A DNA stretch of 64,000 nucleotides from Ceratodon purpureus (taxonomy: Eukaryota; Streptophyta; Bryopsida; Pseudoditrichales; Ditrichaceae): NCBI GenBank assembly GCA_014871385.1, contig CM026426.1:101573393-101637392 (forward strand). The letters are read 5' to 3'. How positions within the stretch are numbered: the first letter of the stretch is position 1; each line of letters begins with the position of its first letter. Below, piece after piece: positions 19,482 to 32,406 of this stretch. The notes below the pieces were generated by a model. It saw only the letters and a program-made list of their open reading frames with translations, ran no database searches and had not been told where the DNA came from. Both the position numbers and the translations under genes were made by a program.

Positions 19482-22400
19482 CTAGTCATGGGTTACCTTT
19501 GCATCTATGAGCCAAGGACGGCCCAGTAGCATGTTGTAGGCTTCGTTGACCTCCTTGTTCCTGATAACAGTCAGGCCGATGTTGTACGGAATACCATGGA
19601 TATAAATCCAAACATTCCTTAAGAACCCCACTGGCTCCACCACTGCCTCATCAGCCATACGCAACCGATAGGGTGCTGGTGACGGCTCCTTCAACCCCAA
19701 CCGAATTCGCTCCTCCTCAGTAATTAGGTTGACGCCAGACCCTCCATCCAGGAGTACATTATCCAATGTTAACTGTCCCACCTGTACAGAAATAACCGGA
19801 AGGCCTCGATCAATATCTACTGCACCAACAACCAGGTTAGGGTGTACGATGATCCCTGGGGATTCTGGGTATCCACTCGTGTTGTCGGCTGTGCTTTTGT
19901 TGAAACCTGCTGGTGCTGAACCGGCTCAAATGATAGTCTATGTTGTCGCTGAGTATTGGGAAATACTTTCGCTCTAACATACTCAGTAAGGTTGGGGGCT
20001 ACTTCGAGCAGTTCCCCCAAAGACACAGTAATAGGTGTCTGTAAAATCTGTCTGCTCACAGTCTTAACGGCTGATGAAGGCTGGGGAGTAGTCGGCTCTG
20101 TCGAAATCCCGGGCGGCACGAGCTTGGGTGTCTCTTGCAAGCAATCCGCATCAGGAAACCCTGCCCAGTCGCTATCCAGTATTGGTCCGTTTGTAACTGT
20201 GGCTGTAGATTTGGCCACGTTTGATTTTTGAAGTTCCTCTTCCTTTTGCTGTGCCAACTCATTCTCCTGATTAATCTCCTCAGTTAAAGCGATGAATTCC
20301 TTTCGGAGCCGTTCCTCCTCCTCCCAATCTGCCTAAGTCTTGGGCTGTCGGGGTTCTGGTTCTTTCAGTTCCTTATCTTCCAGTGGAAGTCCGGCTCGCA
20401 CCCTAGCCACCCTGGTTAGTATAGTGGCCACTTCAGGGTTATCCAATTCCTGCAACTCCACAGAGTTAGTTCCTTGCTTTTCAGCAGCCAACATTTGCTG
20501 AAACTTTAGGCGTAAATGACAATTACGCATCTGATGGTCGGTGCCCAAACACAAGAAGCACCCATCAATCCTGCCAGCTCCGTCGTTTTGATATCCTCCA
20601 GGCCGGCTGCTAAACTGTCTTCCTGAGCTACTGGTCGGCTGTGTAGCGCCTACCGTGGGCTTTCCATCTGCCCTCGGTAGCCTGTTGTTGGGATTGTCTG
20701 GGTTCACGAAGCAGTATTTGTCTTCATGCCCAAATTTCTTGCATACCGTGCAGAACCTGCGGTTGACTGTCTCCACCTGATCTGCCTGGGCATTTGCAGT
20801 ACTAGCCCGACTATTTGTCGGCTCTGTCCTCTTGGCCTGGAAGTACAACTTCTTCCCCGAAGCATCAGTACAATTAGTCTCACAGCGCCTGACCAAATCC
20901 TTCAGTTCGGTAAGGGTATTTGCTGTAGACCCACTGGTAGTCACCTTCAAGTAATCAAGCAGACCTGCCGTGAAATATGTAAGCTTGAACGCTTCTCCCA
21001 CTTCTGTTTGCAGGCACTTGATCAACTTCATAAAACGTTCGTAGTAGTCTTGTACCTTCTCTCCCTCACCCTATTTGAAGGTTCTGAGAGTCATATAGAC
21101 CTGCTCATCTGAATCCTGTTCTCGGTATCGCAGTTTGAGAGCTTCCTTAGCCTCTTCCCATGTACAGTAAAGATGGTGGTCTAGCCAATCATCAAACCAT
21201 CTCTGGGCTTTATCCACAAGAGTCGTACCAAACAATGTGATGATCACTTGTTCATCAGTTTCCCCATTGAACCAGGCACATTTATCAAAGTAGCAGAGAT
21301 GGGCATCTGGATCACTGCCTTCCTTGTAGGCTCTGTACGGCAACTGCTTCCGTTGAGTACTGACAGGGGGTCGAGGAGGCGCAGAGGTGAAGTCGGTAGT
21401 GCGGGCTGTGGGTTCAGCAGGAGGTCGCACTACTGATGTCACTGTGGGCTGCCTCGGAGGGTGTGGAATAGGTGCAGTACTGTGGGGGCCTCCGGGACGG
21501 CAGCTGGGCTGTAGCCCACTGTGGCAGAGGATGAGGAGTGAACTGTAGGCCTCCCCCCATAAACCTCTTCACGGACTCAGTCCCCAAAGGTGGGCTCTGC
21601 TATTCTGACAGGAATTTCTGTGGGCTGAGTCGGCTGGGCAGAGTGATATGTGTCACCTATAAGGTGATCCACATAAGCAAGCGGTCGATGGACTATCGAG
21701 GGAGCTACAGTTGGAAGGGGTCCATGTACCTTTCTATCCCTTAGCACCTCCGGAGTTGGGTCGGTTAAGTAGGGAGTCCTAACTGGAATCTCCCCAGCTG
21801 TTACTAGTTCGCGCTCCCGTCTCTGTTCCTCTCATAGATCGTGCAGCTGCGCTAGCTCCTGCCTTTCCATTTCAAATTTTTGTGGCTGTCTTTGCTGTGC
21901 CGCTAACTGCTGGGTGGCTAACCTCTGAGCCGTCTCCTGGACCCGTCGGTTAAACTCAAGCTCCCATGCAATCTGAGACGGTTCTGGCGGCCACTGCGGC
22001 CCAGTATGCCAGTGATGTAACGACGCCTCGCCAGAAGGTGCAGCCTGCTGTAAAGCTTCCAATTGCTGGAGGTATTTACCTGGGTCTGGCCTGCTGTGAG
22101 TGTGGGTCGTAGAATACTGTTTGGCCCTCTCTCTTCTAGCTTGTAAGTCTGCTTTGAATGCTTCCACAGCCCGCTTGTCCTCCTCTTCTTGCTCCCACTC
22201 AGCCCGCAGTCTGAATTCGTGCAAAAAATGAACATTCCTGCTGGGTCCACCTTCTGTGGGATTCGCAAGTCCCTGTTCCTGGACTGATCGACTCTTGGTC
22301 TCTTCCAGCTTCTGCTTCAAACTCTGAAAAGCAGCAGGTAAGGTACCTGGGTTTGTGGCAGGTGTACAGGACAGACTGGTCAGCTGCGCCCCCGAGTCGG

Positions 22401-22858
22401 CTCTGCGCCCGCGTCGGCTCTGCCAGTGATTGTACTCGGCCACTGGGATGGTTCTGCAAAGACTTCCTGCGTCTGTCGGCGTTCTTCTCTGAAGGTGTTG
22501 TAATCATCTGCAGCAGTGGAAATATCCCTCCTGAATGATGATGTCCTCTTCATGTCTTGATACTTCCAGGGGCACTCCTTGGGTCAGGCTGACGGCTCAG
22601 CCTATCCCCTTTTTCGAACTGCGTTTCCCCTCAAAATCTCCTCTCTCTCGTTCTCCCATCTGATGATGACAGGTCGTTTTCTACCTCCATGTCAATGAGC
22701 TCTCCTACCTGCTTAGCCGCAGTGCCCTGCGAGCTAAGTCGGCCCTGTCCTTCCGCTGGAGTTGGCTCTGTCGCCCGTTCATCCCGTTGCATGAAGTGTC
22801 TGAATCGTTCCCTGGCCTGTCTTTCTGCTCGCAGGTCATTTTGGTCCCCCTCCTCCAT
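19482..22858 (-). pseudogene. Ty3/gypsy-like gag and protease, decayed
   Basis: Minus strand. The coiled, Gln/Glu-rich N-terminal part (22443-21832) ends at TGA 21832-21834. The gag frame, about 21442 to 19817, contains a retrotransposon gag domain (WFNGETDEQVIITLFGTTL, AQRWFDDW, a YYERFMKLIK tail) and two zinc knuckles, CTVCKKFGHEDKYC and CFLCLGTDHQMRNC (both CX2CX4HX4C). TAG codons interrupt it at 21071-21073 and 20333-20335. In another frame (19781-19482) a retropepsin-like domain has LLDGGSGVNLI and LLGRPWL, ending in TAG 19482-19484. Reverse transcriptase and integrase were not seen, so this is either truncated or a gag/protease-only element. LTR borders could not be fixed. All stops are compatible with C-to-T or G-to-A change. 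Confidence 0.8.
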
Positions 22859-23420
22859 GGATGTTGGTTGTTGACTGCTGGGTCTTCCTGCTGCTTGTAT
22901 AGTGCTACTTGCCTCTATTGTTGGCTAATCATTTCTCCCTTCACAGTCAGTCGACTGCTCAACTGTCCTGAGTCTACCTGTCAATACAACACTCACAGAC
23001 CGCAGCTCCCTAGCTGTGTGGCCTGGTTAGTAGTACAATCTATTTTTTTTAAAGAAAATTTTGACTGAACATGTCTGGGGTATACTTCCCAGCTGTTTGC
23101 TATCCCCTTTTTCGCAGTGCATTAACTCCTACAGATTTTTAATCCTGTGGTTAACTGTCCCTCACAGTTTTACCCAAAAAGCAATTCAATTGCAGACTCA
23201 AGTACTCCACACTATCCTACAGTCTGTCCAGGTCCCAATTTTGAGATCCGCAAGGCTGACTGAGGTACCAATCAATATACCCAGATTCAAAATTCAAATT
23301 CCTTAACCCCAATTTTTTCGGATCTGTAACTTTGAATCTGAAATGCTAGGGTTACAAGTGACTTACCTTCACCCCTTCTCCCGTGATGAGGTTGCAGATC
23401 AGCTTGTATCCCCTTTTTCG
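22603..23420. repeat. Three dispersed copies of a 14-bp pyrimidine motif
   Basis: TATCCCCTTTTTCG occurs identically at 22603-22616, 23101-23114 and 23407-23420, with a partial fourth (TTTTTTCGGATCTGTAAC) near 23314-23331. On the minus strand (the gag sense strand) it is a purine tract CGAAAAAGGGGATA. The function is unknown. Confidence 0.8.
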
Positions 23421-24170
23421 ATCTGTGAACTGCCCTCAGTTCACTGTGGTGGGTGATGAAAAATCTGCCTCAAAAAAAACGTCGCAGCACCTACGCCTTC
23501 CAGTCTGCAATAGATCCGCTCTGTTGTCACTGCTTCTCTGGACGTGTGCTGGTCTGCTCCTGTAACTGCACCAGTGCCTCCGCCTTGGAAACACCTGAAA
23601 ACCGTTGTCTTCTCTGTGCTGCCCCAGTGATGGCGAGTGTAACACCAAAGAGTCTGCCAGTGCCTAGGATGCAGCCTGCCCCCAATGCAAACACGTGCCG
23701 TTTCGCCCAACACCCAATCAAAACTGTGCAGCCTATGAACTAAGATTTGACAACAATGAGCACCACTAGGAGGTCGTAACAGCTCCTGCTGCACCCCTGC
23801 AGCCCTAATGAGTGTACTTTCTGACCCTTCTAGTGTATGGACAGCCTCAAAACAGCAGGAGATTCACATGGAACGAACTAGAGCATGGTTGCCAATGGTA
23901 AAGGGAGGATTTCCTATAAAACCCTAGCCTTCACAACCCTTCAAAACCCTACAAAAAACCCAACTAACTTAGGAGCTGAAACACTCATACAATGCTGGAA
24001 ACACTAAAAAGAAGTGGAAAAGTGAGTCAAAACTGTATAAAGAGGGTCAAAACGCCCCAAAATCATGGTACAGTAGCTCATAAAGTCTCCTCAGTCTCTC
24101 CTAACTCTGAGTGCACTAGTGAGGAATGATCTCAAAAACCCTAAAATCTGCCTTAAGAGTCTAGCAGAAT

Positions 24171-24238
24171 TCATCCAGTCGGCTATGATAGAGTTCATCC
24201 AGTCGGCTCTGACAAAGTATATCCAGCCGACTGGATGA
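24171..24238. repeat. Inverted repeat with duplicated arm (TCATCCAGTCGGCT)
   Basis: TCATCCAGTCGGCT at 24171-24184 and 24195-24208 face the perfect reverse complement AGCCGACTGGATGA at 24225-24238. Either left arm can pair with the right arm. The core GTCGGCT word is also repeated across the gag relic at 19.8-22.8 kb, suggesting this is its 5' leader or LTR region. Confidence 0.8.
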
Positions 24239-24272
24239 CTGTCGAGGACAGGGATGGAAAACTGTAAAAGTA

Positions 24273-24669
24273 CTACTGGGAACTAGGAAAGGGGAGATGG
24301 ATAAATCTCCGGTTAACAACCATCTCGACTTTGGTTTGGTTTGCAGTTCTCCTTGTTTGCACGGACTCTACACTGGGCTCCTTTTCGACCGCACTGCGTT
24401 CCGTCGATGAAGTCTTGAACTCTATCTGTAGGGACAAAACAATGCTCCACAACATGGGATTTTTTGTGCTCACCTCGCGGAGGACGGTAATCAAGCTCCC
24501 ACCGTAGGTCACGTGGTCCGAAAACACCTGCAAGAGGGTTCTGTACGCGGTCCTCGATTGCCTGCAGTTGGAGTCTTTGGATATAAAATCTACTGAGATC
24601 TATTTCTTCACTTTCGACATCGATGTCTATGGAAGAAACCTCCACATTGCTTCTCTCTTTGTTCTTCAT
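24273..24669 (-). pseudogene. MULE-type N-terminal fragment, frame-broken
   Basis: Minus-strand frame from ATG 24669 (MKNKERSNVEVSSIDIDVES) to 24313, rich in acidic residues, then LRWELDYRPP and HCFVPTDRVQDFIDGTQCGR. The pattern VPxxRVxDFxxG resembles the N-terminal segment of MULE proteins (compare AYIPFNKVGDFLRGQTCEGG in the element at 46.7-53.3 kb). An overlapping frame (24533-24273) suggests a frameshift or an alternative splice. Only a fragment is present, next to the gypsy-like relic. Confidence 0.4.
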
Positions 24670-27088
24670 TGCTAGGAGCCTAAACGTCCTCCTGTGAAGC
24701 AGTCCACGGTCGACCTAAACCGTAAATCTAGTTTGATGGCGAAAGAGTTTATGCTATCTGCACTAAAACCCTATGTACTGCGGTGGACCGTAGTGACATT
24801 GATCATTTGATTTCGAAACTCCGACTGATGGATATTGAGCGTCTACAACAACAGGCCATAGAGCAAAGAGTGCTACAATCAAAAAAAAAACAAACCATTT
24901 GCCATGTACAACAATCCAAACCCAAAACGTAGCACCCGCTTGCATTGCAAGAGGCAGACGAGAACACTGGATACCTAATCAACACTCGAACCCTAGACAG
25001 GACGTCGAGGACGATAGAAGGTGATTATGTCATGGTGACGTCATTTTTTTTTTGGACACGGTCAGGTGGGGATCCAGTGTCTCGGGCATCGACAGTGTTC
25101 AATGTCACACGTCTCAGGAGGCAGAGTGTCTCGGACGTGGCAGTGTCACTCGCAACGCGAAATTACCCGCTTCGCGATTTACCGAGCTGGACGCGACGCG
25201 AGGAAACTTGGAGCGCCAGCGTGGCCGGCCACGGCGAACGCGAATGCGCGCCGCTCCCGCCTTATCCTTCTTTACATGTCAAATAGCAATCTCCCTAGAG
25301 TTCACATGCTGTCGACGTGGACCTAGTGAATCCGACGTGGAATAGATGCATTCCTCCGCCCTGACTTTGGTTACTTTTATATTCAACGATTGCGGTAATA
25401 CATGCATTTGATCTTGAGCGTTGGATGTGTAGACCGTATGTTGCATCTGATTGAGGGAGGCGGTCCCCGTATGGAATGATGTCTAGATTGGGACGTGGGT
25501 TTTACTAATTTAATGAACGAGTGCTGTGTGTACACGTGGTCCAGTAGATTGTGAGGTCGAATTGGTAGTAATAGCCGATAATTGTGGGGGTAAATTTGAA
25601 ATCATTTTTTTGGTCTTTAGTATTTTGAAAAATCACCGTATATTGCAGGATGAATTCTGTTGATAAAGAAGCATTTGTAGTGTATTCAGGAGCTCCATGT
25701 GCATTGAAGCGAGACGTATAGGAAAACCGCACGAGCTTGTTGTTCATGTGGAGAAATTTACAGAAATGCATGCCAGAATGCAGTTTTGATATATAAACAA
25801 GAAACAACACTCATAGACAGTGAACGTTCTCGCGATATTACGTTGTCTCGGCTACCCTTGCAGTGTCGAGTGGCTACATTCACGTAGCGCAATCCCTATC
25901 TATTCAACTAGGCACACTAACAAACTGAAGTCACACTTACTGTCAGCACTAGTAGCAAACATGTCGTTCCTCATTCCTTAGAACCCGGTTGAGTGAGTCC
26001 ACAACCAATCCGAGCAAAGAAGAGGGCCCCGCAAAATTGTCCGTTGTGTCCAATTTGACTGCTTTTATCAACATGGCGCAGTTTCACTACTTTATCGAAT
26101 GGAAAACGACTCATTTCCTTCTAGTGCAGTGTCATGCTGGGACGGCGTTGCTCCGATGATGCGTACAGCCGTTGGCACGCAGCTTCACTGTCAAAGCTCT
26201 TCGATGCCCGACCATACTGTTTGTATCTGGTCTGGCGCATCCCCGTTGCAATGCAGCATGGCCTCGACGGTCGAACACCATGCGGTTAGGATCGAGACAG
26301 CACTGGATGAGAAAACCCCTGCCTACTCCCACTCTAGGCGCCCAACGACCTTTCGATGCAACCTCGTTGAAATGACATTAGAACAAAGTTAGTTATCGTA
26401 GAGACCGGTACCTTAAGAATTCTGGTCATCCTGAAGACGATTACTCCATGCCTCACTGTTAGATACTTCCAATATTCACTTGCTTCCTCGATCAGGAGTA
26501 GAGGATGGTATTACCAACGCCGGAGAACTCCAAGCACTACATAATCCCACATCCCAATCATGGATAGTCAAATCTCCCAATTACTAGATAGTTCCTCTCA
26601 GCCAATTGCCCCATATTATCATGCCAGAGATGCTACAATCCTTTACCGAAAATACCCTAACGGCATTGCAGGACCAGCATTTGTTAGACTCCACCCAAAT
26701 TGTCACATGAGAACGTGTCCAGTAGGCTCACCTTTAAGTTCACTTTGTTGACCTCCTCAAAATTCAAGTACCGTGACTGCCATAGAATAGTTGAATCTTC
26801 CACAAAATCACCCCGCTGTGCATCCGATAGTCTCACAATACCCTCCCGCTGCTGATCCGGATATAAGACTAGTGTGTGTGGTTAATCCGGATAGACGTGC
26901 TCTATCGTCACTTGCTGCTCCCACAATACGCCTTCGGTGTTTGGCACAGACTTTTCCTTGTGAGAGCGCCTATGCGGTCCGCTTTGACCTAAAGCCACAA
27001 TCCGATTGTGATGATCTGGATGCAGAACCCACACTGCCTTGTTTACTTTCAGAGGATCACACTGCCAAAAATTGAACAGAGTGTCAGG
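24670..27088. other. Unassigned 2.4 kb
   Basis: No conserved frame found. 25.02-25.33 kb is GC-rich with repeated GTGTCTCGG words. The remainder has short ORFs with no motif or consistent splice phase. Confidence 0.35.
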
Positions 27089-28278
27089 TTAGTAAGGGCA
27101 CGGAATTGATGGGAAACTTGGTTCGGAGATAAGCATGTCTGATAACGGGATTGAGTTACGTACCCCTTTGGCACGTGGCTTGTTCTCCGCTGGAGGAACG
27201 TAGTCTAAGAATTTCAAGGGGCGCTTCTGAGCTCGCGATGGTCGGGTCACGGTAACGGAGTCTGACACGGAAAGAGGTGTCACAGAAGGAGCAGTCACTA
27301 TCACATATGGTTTGAGTGTACCTTTTTTCTATGGTAGTTTCAATTTTTTGGCCACACTCTCTGATTGAGTGGGGTCAGCGGCCACTGCAACGCCGCTTAG
27401 TTCACTCATAGGCATTTGTCATCGTAAGTGTTTGTTAACATACATAGGAATGTAATAGAACGGAAGGTCGAAAAGGGGTCATAACTCGTCATATTACTTG
27501 CAAGGAGGGACCGCTTCAGTGACTGTAGGTTCGCCTTGTTGTCTGGTAAACCAAAAGCAGCTTGGAGGCTCGTAACAAGAATATCTCCTTCTCCAGGCAA
27601 CGTAGACTCCTGACATGTCTGTCAAACTGGGTCTTGACAGTTTCCTCCCACTGATTCGAGTCCCCCGTTTGTTCCGAAGAATATCAAACCAGTGTTAGAA
27701 TCGATGTCCCACTATAAAGACTTTCGTCTACGTGACGTTCCAAATTCGACATATGGTGAGCCAAAGATACTTAACAAGTAGGGACGAGACTATGCCATAC
27801 TATCTAAAAAAACGGTTTAGTGTGAACCTATTTGAAACGCCCGGCAAACCTCTTCGAATGCTCCCAACGTTGAACACCGTATGTCGAGTGCGCCGGAAGC
27901 AACATGATCCGCGTTCCTCTTCTCTCCGGAGATGTTGCTATCTGCTCCGGGCGGGGGACTTGACGTGTGCATCGTAGTCGCGGCAGTTGCTTCCACGTTA
28001 GAAGCGCCAGCACCTATGCGTGTTGGCAGGATTACCCCCATTAGTAAATCCGATTTCTTGTTCACGGCCGCCATGTCCTGCTTGCTCTGGAAGAGATGTT
28101 GCTCCACATTGTCTCTCCACCTCGATATTGTCTCTATATGGCTTGTCAAAGTGCTGAGATCCCGAGTTATGGACCGTGCGGTGACATCCGTCCACTTCCT
28201 GTTAATTACGGCAGTTGTGGTGTGGCTGAAGGTGCCTACGACGTTGTTGGGAGCGTGCGTCATAATGCAAGTGCCCAA
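27089..28278 (-). other. Candidate minus-strand exons of an unrecognised gene
   Basis: Two minus-strand frames look protein-like: 28278-27817, a helical, polar segment (ISRWRDNVEQHLFQSKQDM) with a Pro/Ser-rich tail, and 27304-27089, a basic segment (RAQKRPLKFLDYVPPAENKP). They may be exons of one transcription unit that also includes 31059-30475. No domain was recognised and no start can be fixed. Confidence 0.25.
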
Positions 28279-30474
28279 TGGTCATTGGATATTCTAGGTT
28301 GCCGTCTCGGGTTGTATTACAAAACCTTCAGCCTCCCGGTAATGGTAACACACACCAAAGAGATCAAGGTACAGAAAATACTATCTATTTGAATGCATTT
28401 CACCTGGAAAGAGGCGTCGTTGTCCTTTGATACCGGAGTGCTCGTCGTACTCAGAGTGGAGGCATGCGGGACCTGTGACGTCGAAAGAAGAGTCAAGTAC
28501 ATGGTAAGTCGAGTTTGACAGGCAGCGTTCGGTTAGTTTGATCAAGGTCAAAATTCAAGCACAGCTGCAAACACTGACCTCTGTGTCATGCTATGGCTCA
28601 GAATTTAAATGCAGGGTTCATCATTCATTGCTGCGGATGGGTAACAGGGTAACGGGTGCTTACGTTTGGACCCGGCTGGCTCATTTCATTGGATCCAGCC
28701 AGATCCTCATCAAGTACAGAATCCTCGCTAAATTCTTCGTCTTCCCACTGTATTTCGTCGTTGTCCTCGTCTAGCAATGGCTGCATAACAGCATACACTA
28801 CTAGAAATATACAAACAGAATCAACTCCTGGTGAAGAAAATTGTCTTGACTGCAGGTCTTGAATCGGACATTTTGTTTTACATGCGCAGAAGAGTGTGCT
28901 GTTGATTTACGAAAGGCATGGGTCGCAAATCCACGTAGACTTTCCGACGTGTCCGATTGCTGACTGTGTCTCCACGTCTCATTTCCAGCCTGTCTTCACG
29001 TAGAGCAAGTGCCCATGTCAACTTGTCCATCGTGTTCCTCGCGCGTATACTGTGTCCACGTGCAGCTTAAGCGCCCACCCTCTGAATCACACGCGTTGCA
29101 CCCTTATCGGCTGTGAAGAAATCGACACATTGACGTTAGAGTCGGTGACTTCAAGAGACGACCTGTGATTGACTTCGGCCGACAGGTTAGGATCGCCGAC
29201 CAGAGGACCGGGATTAGGGTTAAGGGTTTCGGAGAGGGATTGTATGCAGGGCGCGTGTCCTGGCATCGACGATCGGCTTAGCGGCACATTAGGTTTCGGC
29301 AACGTCAAATGTAGGACAATCGGCCTTGATTCTAGGGTTCAGGAATAATTCAAGTGATCTACCGATGTGTACGTGTTATGTATACAACGATCCACAATAA
29401 TGGCAATTACGGGTATGTAGGGTTTGGAACGACGACGCTACAATGTCATATGGTATTGTACGCACGTATACATTCTGCATACAGATCAGATGAGTTTTAG
29501 AGCAGAAAATGGAATGCTCGGGGAACTGAACGTCCTCACGCAGTGACAAGATTAAAAGAGAGAGATTGTGATAAAAAAAACCGAGTAATTATGATGCGAA
29601 AATTAGTACATAATGGCCACAGCACTAGCTGCCGAAGAGGTATCCTATATTACCCCTACACTTTTAACAACATATATTCAAAGCTATGTAGGCAGAGTCT
29701 TCTCCAGCGACCTTGCAACAATGTTGCCTGCGCATACACTGTCCTTTTCAGAAGGGATAGACTACATTATCAGGAAGAATGTTAGTTACAAGGATGACGG
29801 TTTACTCTTCAATTGAAAGCCACAGTTCATAAACTTATGCTACATAAGGGATCAGAAGGTGTGACGAAATGCAAAGCCATGTCGTCAACGATCACCGTCA
29901 TTGTCTATCCCCTGCATGCATATGACGCAGCCCATCTGTGGTTCAAAGCAGGAGTATGTCGTGGGAAGAAAGTTAGTGTACCGCATACACACATAAAATC
30001 TAAGCGTCCGAGACAAGACTTTCTCATGTAATTCAAGAGTGTACAAAAAATGAAATAAAGGTGGAGCAACAGTGGAGTGATCATCGGCAACTTACCTCAG
30101 TCAGTCCGCACTATCTTCTTGGTTTGCCGACCACTCTTCCGGACTTGTGTCAAAACTTTTGCACTGGCGGATTTCGTGCCACGACTTACAGGCTCAAGTG
30201 GCGGTTCCTCTTGCGTGGAAACCTAGCATTCAGAGTTGTAAATCAGATTCTTAGAATATGAGGTTCATCTCAATCGACGTGGAATTGTCAGTGAGAACTA
30301 GACTCGTCACAAACAGTATTACAAAGCTCAAGTGGAATAATGTGAGATAGGAATATAAGATAATGAAGTTCTGCAGAGGGATTCGCTCAATTTAGGACCT
30401 CAGCACTTTAGGCACGTTAAAGCGGAAAGATTACAGTTTACTATGGTCGAGATGAGGATGAAAAGGAATGATAC
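28279..30474. other. Unassigned 2.2 kb
   Basis: Short ORFs on both strands without motifs. CACGT-rich segment near 28.93-29.06 kb. A CACTACTAGAAAT string at 28797 resembles CACTA termini but has no partner in the window. Confidence 0.3.
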
Positions 30475-31059
30475 CTCGGGAAATGTGCCTTGTGGCAAAT
30501 TCTGTACTGCCTGATGATCAGGGATGCGATCCAAAGTAGTAGTGCGCTCCTCTAGAGAATCCTCGGAACAGGTAGGACTTGAGATGTGGCCTCTCATGGC
30601 ATCTAGTCGGCATTGTAAGGTAAGGATAAGACTTCTACCATCCTCTGTTTTGCCAATGAAGCTGTTCTGCAACTCCTAGATCTGCCGCTCCAAAATTGTA
30701 AACAGGGGATTCGGGGCTGACTCGGGATTCAGGGAGGTGGTTGCATCAGGAGAATGCACAGGGAGGTGCTCCGACCTAGACGGTCGGCCTTGTTGCGGAG
30801 GAGGAGGGGGGGTTCCCTCACGCACAGCGTCTGCAGCAGGCGACAAGTGTAGGAGAACATCTCTAGACAAGTCCTCCTGCATGTTACCAAAGCTCTCCTC
30901 CTCGTGTTCTCCCACGGATTTTGACCTCTGCGGGTGGATGACTTTACGGCTTCTACCACCGTAGCCCTTATCCCGGGTCATCTCTTGTAGCACGACGTGG
31001 TATCCGTATTCCTCCGGAAGGCACTTAATTCTCACTAAATACCCTCCAAAGTAAACCAC
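30475..31059 (-). pseudogene. Minus-strand exon with one TAG, coiled-coil-like, family unknown
   Basis: The frame 31059-30475 reads YFGGYLVRIKCLPEEYGYHV, then a basic stretch (KVIHPQRSKSV), PPPPPQQGRPSR, and after TAG 30673-30675 continues ELQNSFIGKTEDGRSL…RIPDHQAVQNLPQGTFPE, ending at a donor GTATCA. The TAG falls in a run where Gln would fit (RQI-x-ELQN). Probably part of an element-borne gene. I do not recognise it. Confidence 0.35.
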
Positions 31060-32043
31060 TCCGTGTTCGTTCCCATGAAGACCTATAGTTTTCCTCCTTT
31101 TAGATCATAACGGAAATCACCACCCAGATCCAACCGTATTCCGTCTTTCGACCGGTTGGCCGAATTCGGTAGTTTTTTGCCTCGTTCCTATTTTCCGGCT
31201 TTTTAGACTAGTGGCCGGTTCCCACTGATCCGTCTATCCTTTCAAGTGGCTGGATTCTCCACCGTCCCGTGACTTAAAGTGGCTGGACACCCCACTGTTC
31301 CTATCTACCACCCGAGAAGTGGAGTAATAATCCTTCCGTATGGAGAGGTACCGGTCCGGATAGCTACTTAGTGCCGGCTATGGATACGGAACTCATACTA
31401 CAATGACATCACCTTACGGCTGTACGGCATTCCAACTATATCATCTCCCTTCCGGATTGGTTTGCAGTAGGACATCCGGCTTTTATCCCATCTACAGGAA
31501 GCGACCGGTCCGTTTCCGGATCCCGGTGTACACACGGCCCTCCGTGTCCTTAAGACTACCAGCCCTGCTGCAGTACGTCTCTCCTTCCCTCCGGACTCCT
31601 TCCGGTACTGGGAACCGTCAACACTCGACGCTTGACACCTCCCCAGTCTCTCCGGGCGCTCTCCAGACTATCTCACTGTTCAACACTCCTCCGGAACCCT
31701 ACAGAAGACAATAGTACCAACAAACCAGAAGGTAACGGACCTGTCAGCAACCGGTTGACACAACAAATCCAAAAGTATATTCTCAATTGCAACAACAAAA
31801 CGGCGTACAAAACAAGGCCCCGGCCTTGGAAAAACGTCCTGCTTAAATACTAATACTTATCGATCCTAAAGCGACCAAGTGGCCCACCGAGATCCAGAAA
31901 TTCCGAATCTTGGATCCGGGAATCCCGGACCGGTGGCCGCCTTCTATTCCTAGTTACTGCCGCTATCTATCCGGATTGGCAGCCGGGTGCACTTGAGCCC
32001 CATCGTTAGTCGCAGCCATTTTATCCGGTCCTTATCCTAACTT
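31060..32043. other. CCGG-rich 3' flank of the 502-codon element
   Basis: Composition matches the CCGG-rich element at 32-34.4 kb. From 31850 to 32043 the minus-strand frame of the downstream ORF can still be followed (KMAATNDGAQVHPAANPDR) past several TAG/TAA codons. 31.1-31.7 kb may be its 3' LTR/UTR, but I could not match it convincingly to 33.9-34.4 kb. Confidence 0.35.
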
Positions 32044-32406
32044 CTACTCCTTGTGCTTATCGAACCGGGGACTGTGCCGGGTTCCATCTATCCGTTCCTT
32101 CTTCTGTACCTTCTTCAGCCTCTTCAGCGAGGGGCCTTCTTCCGGAGCATCAGCTGCCGACGGGTCGCTGGCCTTCCGGGATCGTCCTGCTTGAACCGCC
32201 GGGGAAGGAGATCGTGCCGCCACCGGAACTGCGCTGAGATCCACCTGGAGATGTTCCGGAGATCCCTGTACCGGCATAAAGTCTTCCGGTGGTGGGCCTT
32301 GGTCCGGTTATAAAGGGATGCTTCCCGGGTTAACAGTCTCGATTCCCGCCAAATTGGGCAGAGTGTGCAAACTGCTCAAGGTATCCGGGATAGGATCCTC
32401 CAGCGG
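32044..32406 (-). pseudogene. Continuation of the 502-codon frame after its stop
   Basis: The same frame as 33915-32407 continues beyond TAG 32407-32409: PLEDPIPDTLSSLHTLP…, TAA (about 32286), then PDQGPPPEDF and a basic end (SLKRLKKVQKKERIDG) to TAG 32044. Composition (Pro, acidic, then Lys-rich) matches the upstream protein, so the true product was probably about 120 codons longer. Both internal stops are one C-to-T step from Gln. Confidence 0.45.

Noticed and set aside
28797-28815. CACTACTAGAAAT as a CACTA element end
   Set aside because: No matching inverted end or 3-bp duplication found in the window; a similar string at about 55279 also lacks a partner.
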